Of a stretch of 52,229 nt of DNA, positions 51,963 through 52,229 are shown piece after piece. Below the pieces are notes generated by a model that was not told where the DNA came from, searched no databases, and saw nothing but the letters and a program-made list of their open reading frames with translations. The position numbers and the translations under genes are program-made. The stretch comes from Mycobacterium sp. E796 (GTDB lineage Bacteria; Actinomycetota; Actinomycetes; Mycobacteriales; Mycobacteriaceae): NCBI RefSeq assembly GCF_001672815.1, contig NZ_LZKK01000095.1, forward strand, positions 1-52,229, given 5' to 3'. Numbering within the stretch: position 1 is the first letter of the stretch; the number at the start of each line of letters is the position of its first letter.

Positions 51963-52229
51963 TCGAGACGTACGACCTGTCCTCACTTCGCTTCATCATG
52001 TGGGGGGCAACGCCGGTCAGCCCCAGCGTCGCCGAGACGGTGACCCGGCGGACCGGCATCGGTTGGGTGCCCGCCTACGGCACCACGGAATTGCCCGTCA
52101 TCGCGTGTAATCCGCTGCAGGGGGCGAGACTCGACTCGGTCGGCCGTCCGGTGCCGGGGGTGGACGTGCGCGTGGTCTCGTTGGAGACGGGCCAGCCCGT
52201 CGGCCCGGGAGAGGTCGGCGAGATCCAGG
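51963..52229 (+). CDS. Acyl-CoA synthetase central fragment, inverted copy
   Basis: The open plus-strand frame reads LETYDLSSLRFIMWGATPVS, VPAYGTTELPVIACNPL (A5, YGTTE) and VGRPVPGVDVRVV, and ends inside the repeat. It is the part of the ligase immediately upstream of the minus-strand piece, in reverse orientation and then repeating 77 bases of it. The two fragments join into one protein if the 190-base spacer is flipped. An artefact is much more likely than a second gene. Confidence 0.85.
52153..52229. repeat. Outer arm of right-end inverted repeat
   Basis: Exact inverted partner of 51886-51962. Its left edge (52152/52153) is the coding-continuous junction, and 51962/51963 is the broken one, as expected for a fold-back. 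Confidence 0.92.

Overview
This 52.2-kb window is GC-rich, gene-dense bacterial DNA, most likely from a Mycobacterium or close relative. The indicators are a mycofactocin-coupled short-chain dehydrogenase, an MmcO-type Tat lipoprotein multicopper oxidase, three cytochrome P450s each beside its own small iron-sulfur ferredoxin, paired (heteromeric-type) acyl-CoA dehydrogenases, and frequent GTG/TTG starts with 4-base start/stop overlaps. No rRNA, tRNA, CRISPR array, transposase or phage gene was seen. The largest gene-free stretch is about 276 bases (10450-10725).

Layout. 56-2806 (+): two beta-hydroxyacid dehydrogenases (the first truncated), a P450 and its ferredoxin. 4565-2803 (-): P450, ferredoxin, DUF1330. 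9053-4680 (-): acyl-CoA dehydrogenase, crotonase, thiolase, then a TetR gene and an unknown gene. 10443-9145 (-): amidohydrolase. 10726-16378 (+): AhpD/CMD-like protein, Rieske oxygenase, small protein, unusual amidohydrolase, SnoaL-like protein, acyl-CoA dehydrogenase pair. 16693-20605: acyl-CoA dehydrogenase and TetR (divergent), then two short-chain dehydrogenases. 30076-21071 (-): SDR, TetR, ferredoxin, P450, amidohydrolase, two M24 proteins (one apparently metal-free) and a tandem CoA-transferase. 30214-32674 (+): NmrA-like protein and MmcO. 41829-32678 (-): an eight-gene operon opening with MhpC/MhpA/MhpB-like genes for hydroxyphenylpropionate meta-cleavage, followed by a KstD-like flavoprotein, a luciferase-like oxidoreductase, a 3-alpha-HSD-like SDR, a cyclase and a second hydrolase. 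Divergent from it is an IclR regulator plus another KstD-like flavoprotein. 46745-44290 (-): thiolase, MeaB, and a frameshifted limonene-epoxide-hydrolase-like gene. Next come phenolic acid decarboxylase (PadC), a small membrane protein behind a CsoR-like promoter, a proline-iminopeptidase-like hydrolase, and a fadD-fadE-fadE-ech operon cut by the right end.

Taken together this is a catabolic region: oxygenases (P450, Rieske, flavoprotein, extradiol dioxygenase) activate and open a ring or chain, and CoA ligase, CoA-transferase, acyl-CoA dehydrogenases, crotonases and thiolases shorten the product. Substrates are not proven. The mhp and padC genes point to hydroxylated phenylpropanoids; the KstD-, 3-alpha-HSD- and P450-like genes point to terpenoid- or steroid-like molecules. 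The most useful unexplained signal is a repeated operator-like palindrome, GAGAAY-N3-RTTCTC, at 10665, 17952, 18792 and 46801 (degenerate at 4594), which would join dispersed operons into one regulon, probably under the TetR encoded at 18022. A second, different operator pair (29224 and 30104) marks another TetR unit. Both ends of the window are inverted fold-backs (perfect 55-bp and 77-bp repeats) that look like assembly or amplification artefacts, so the terminal genes should not be trusted as drawn.
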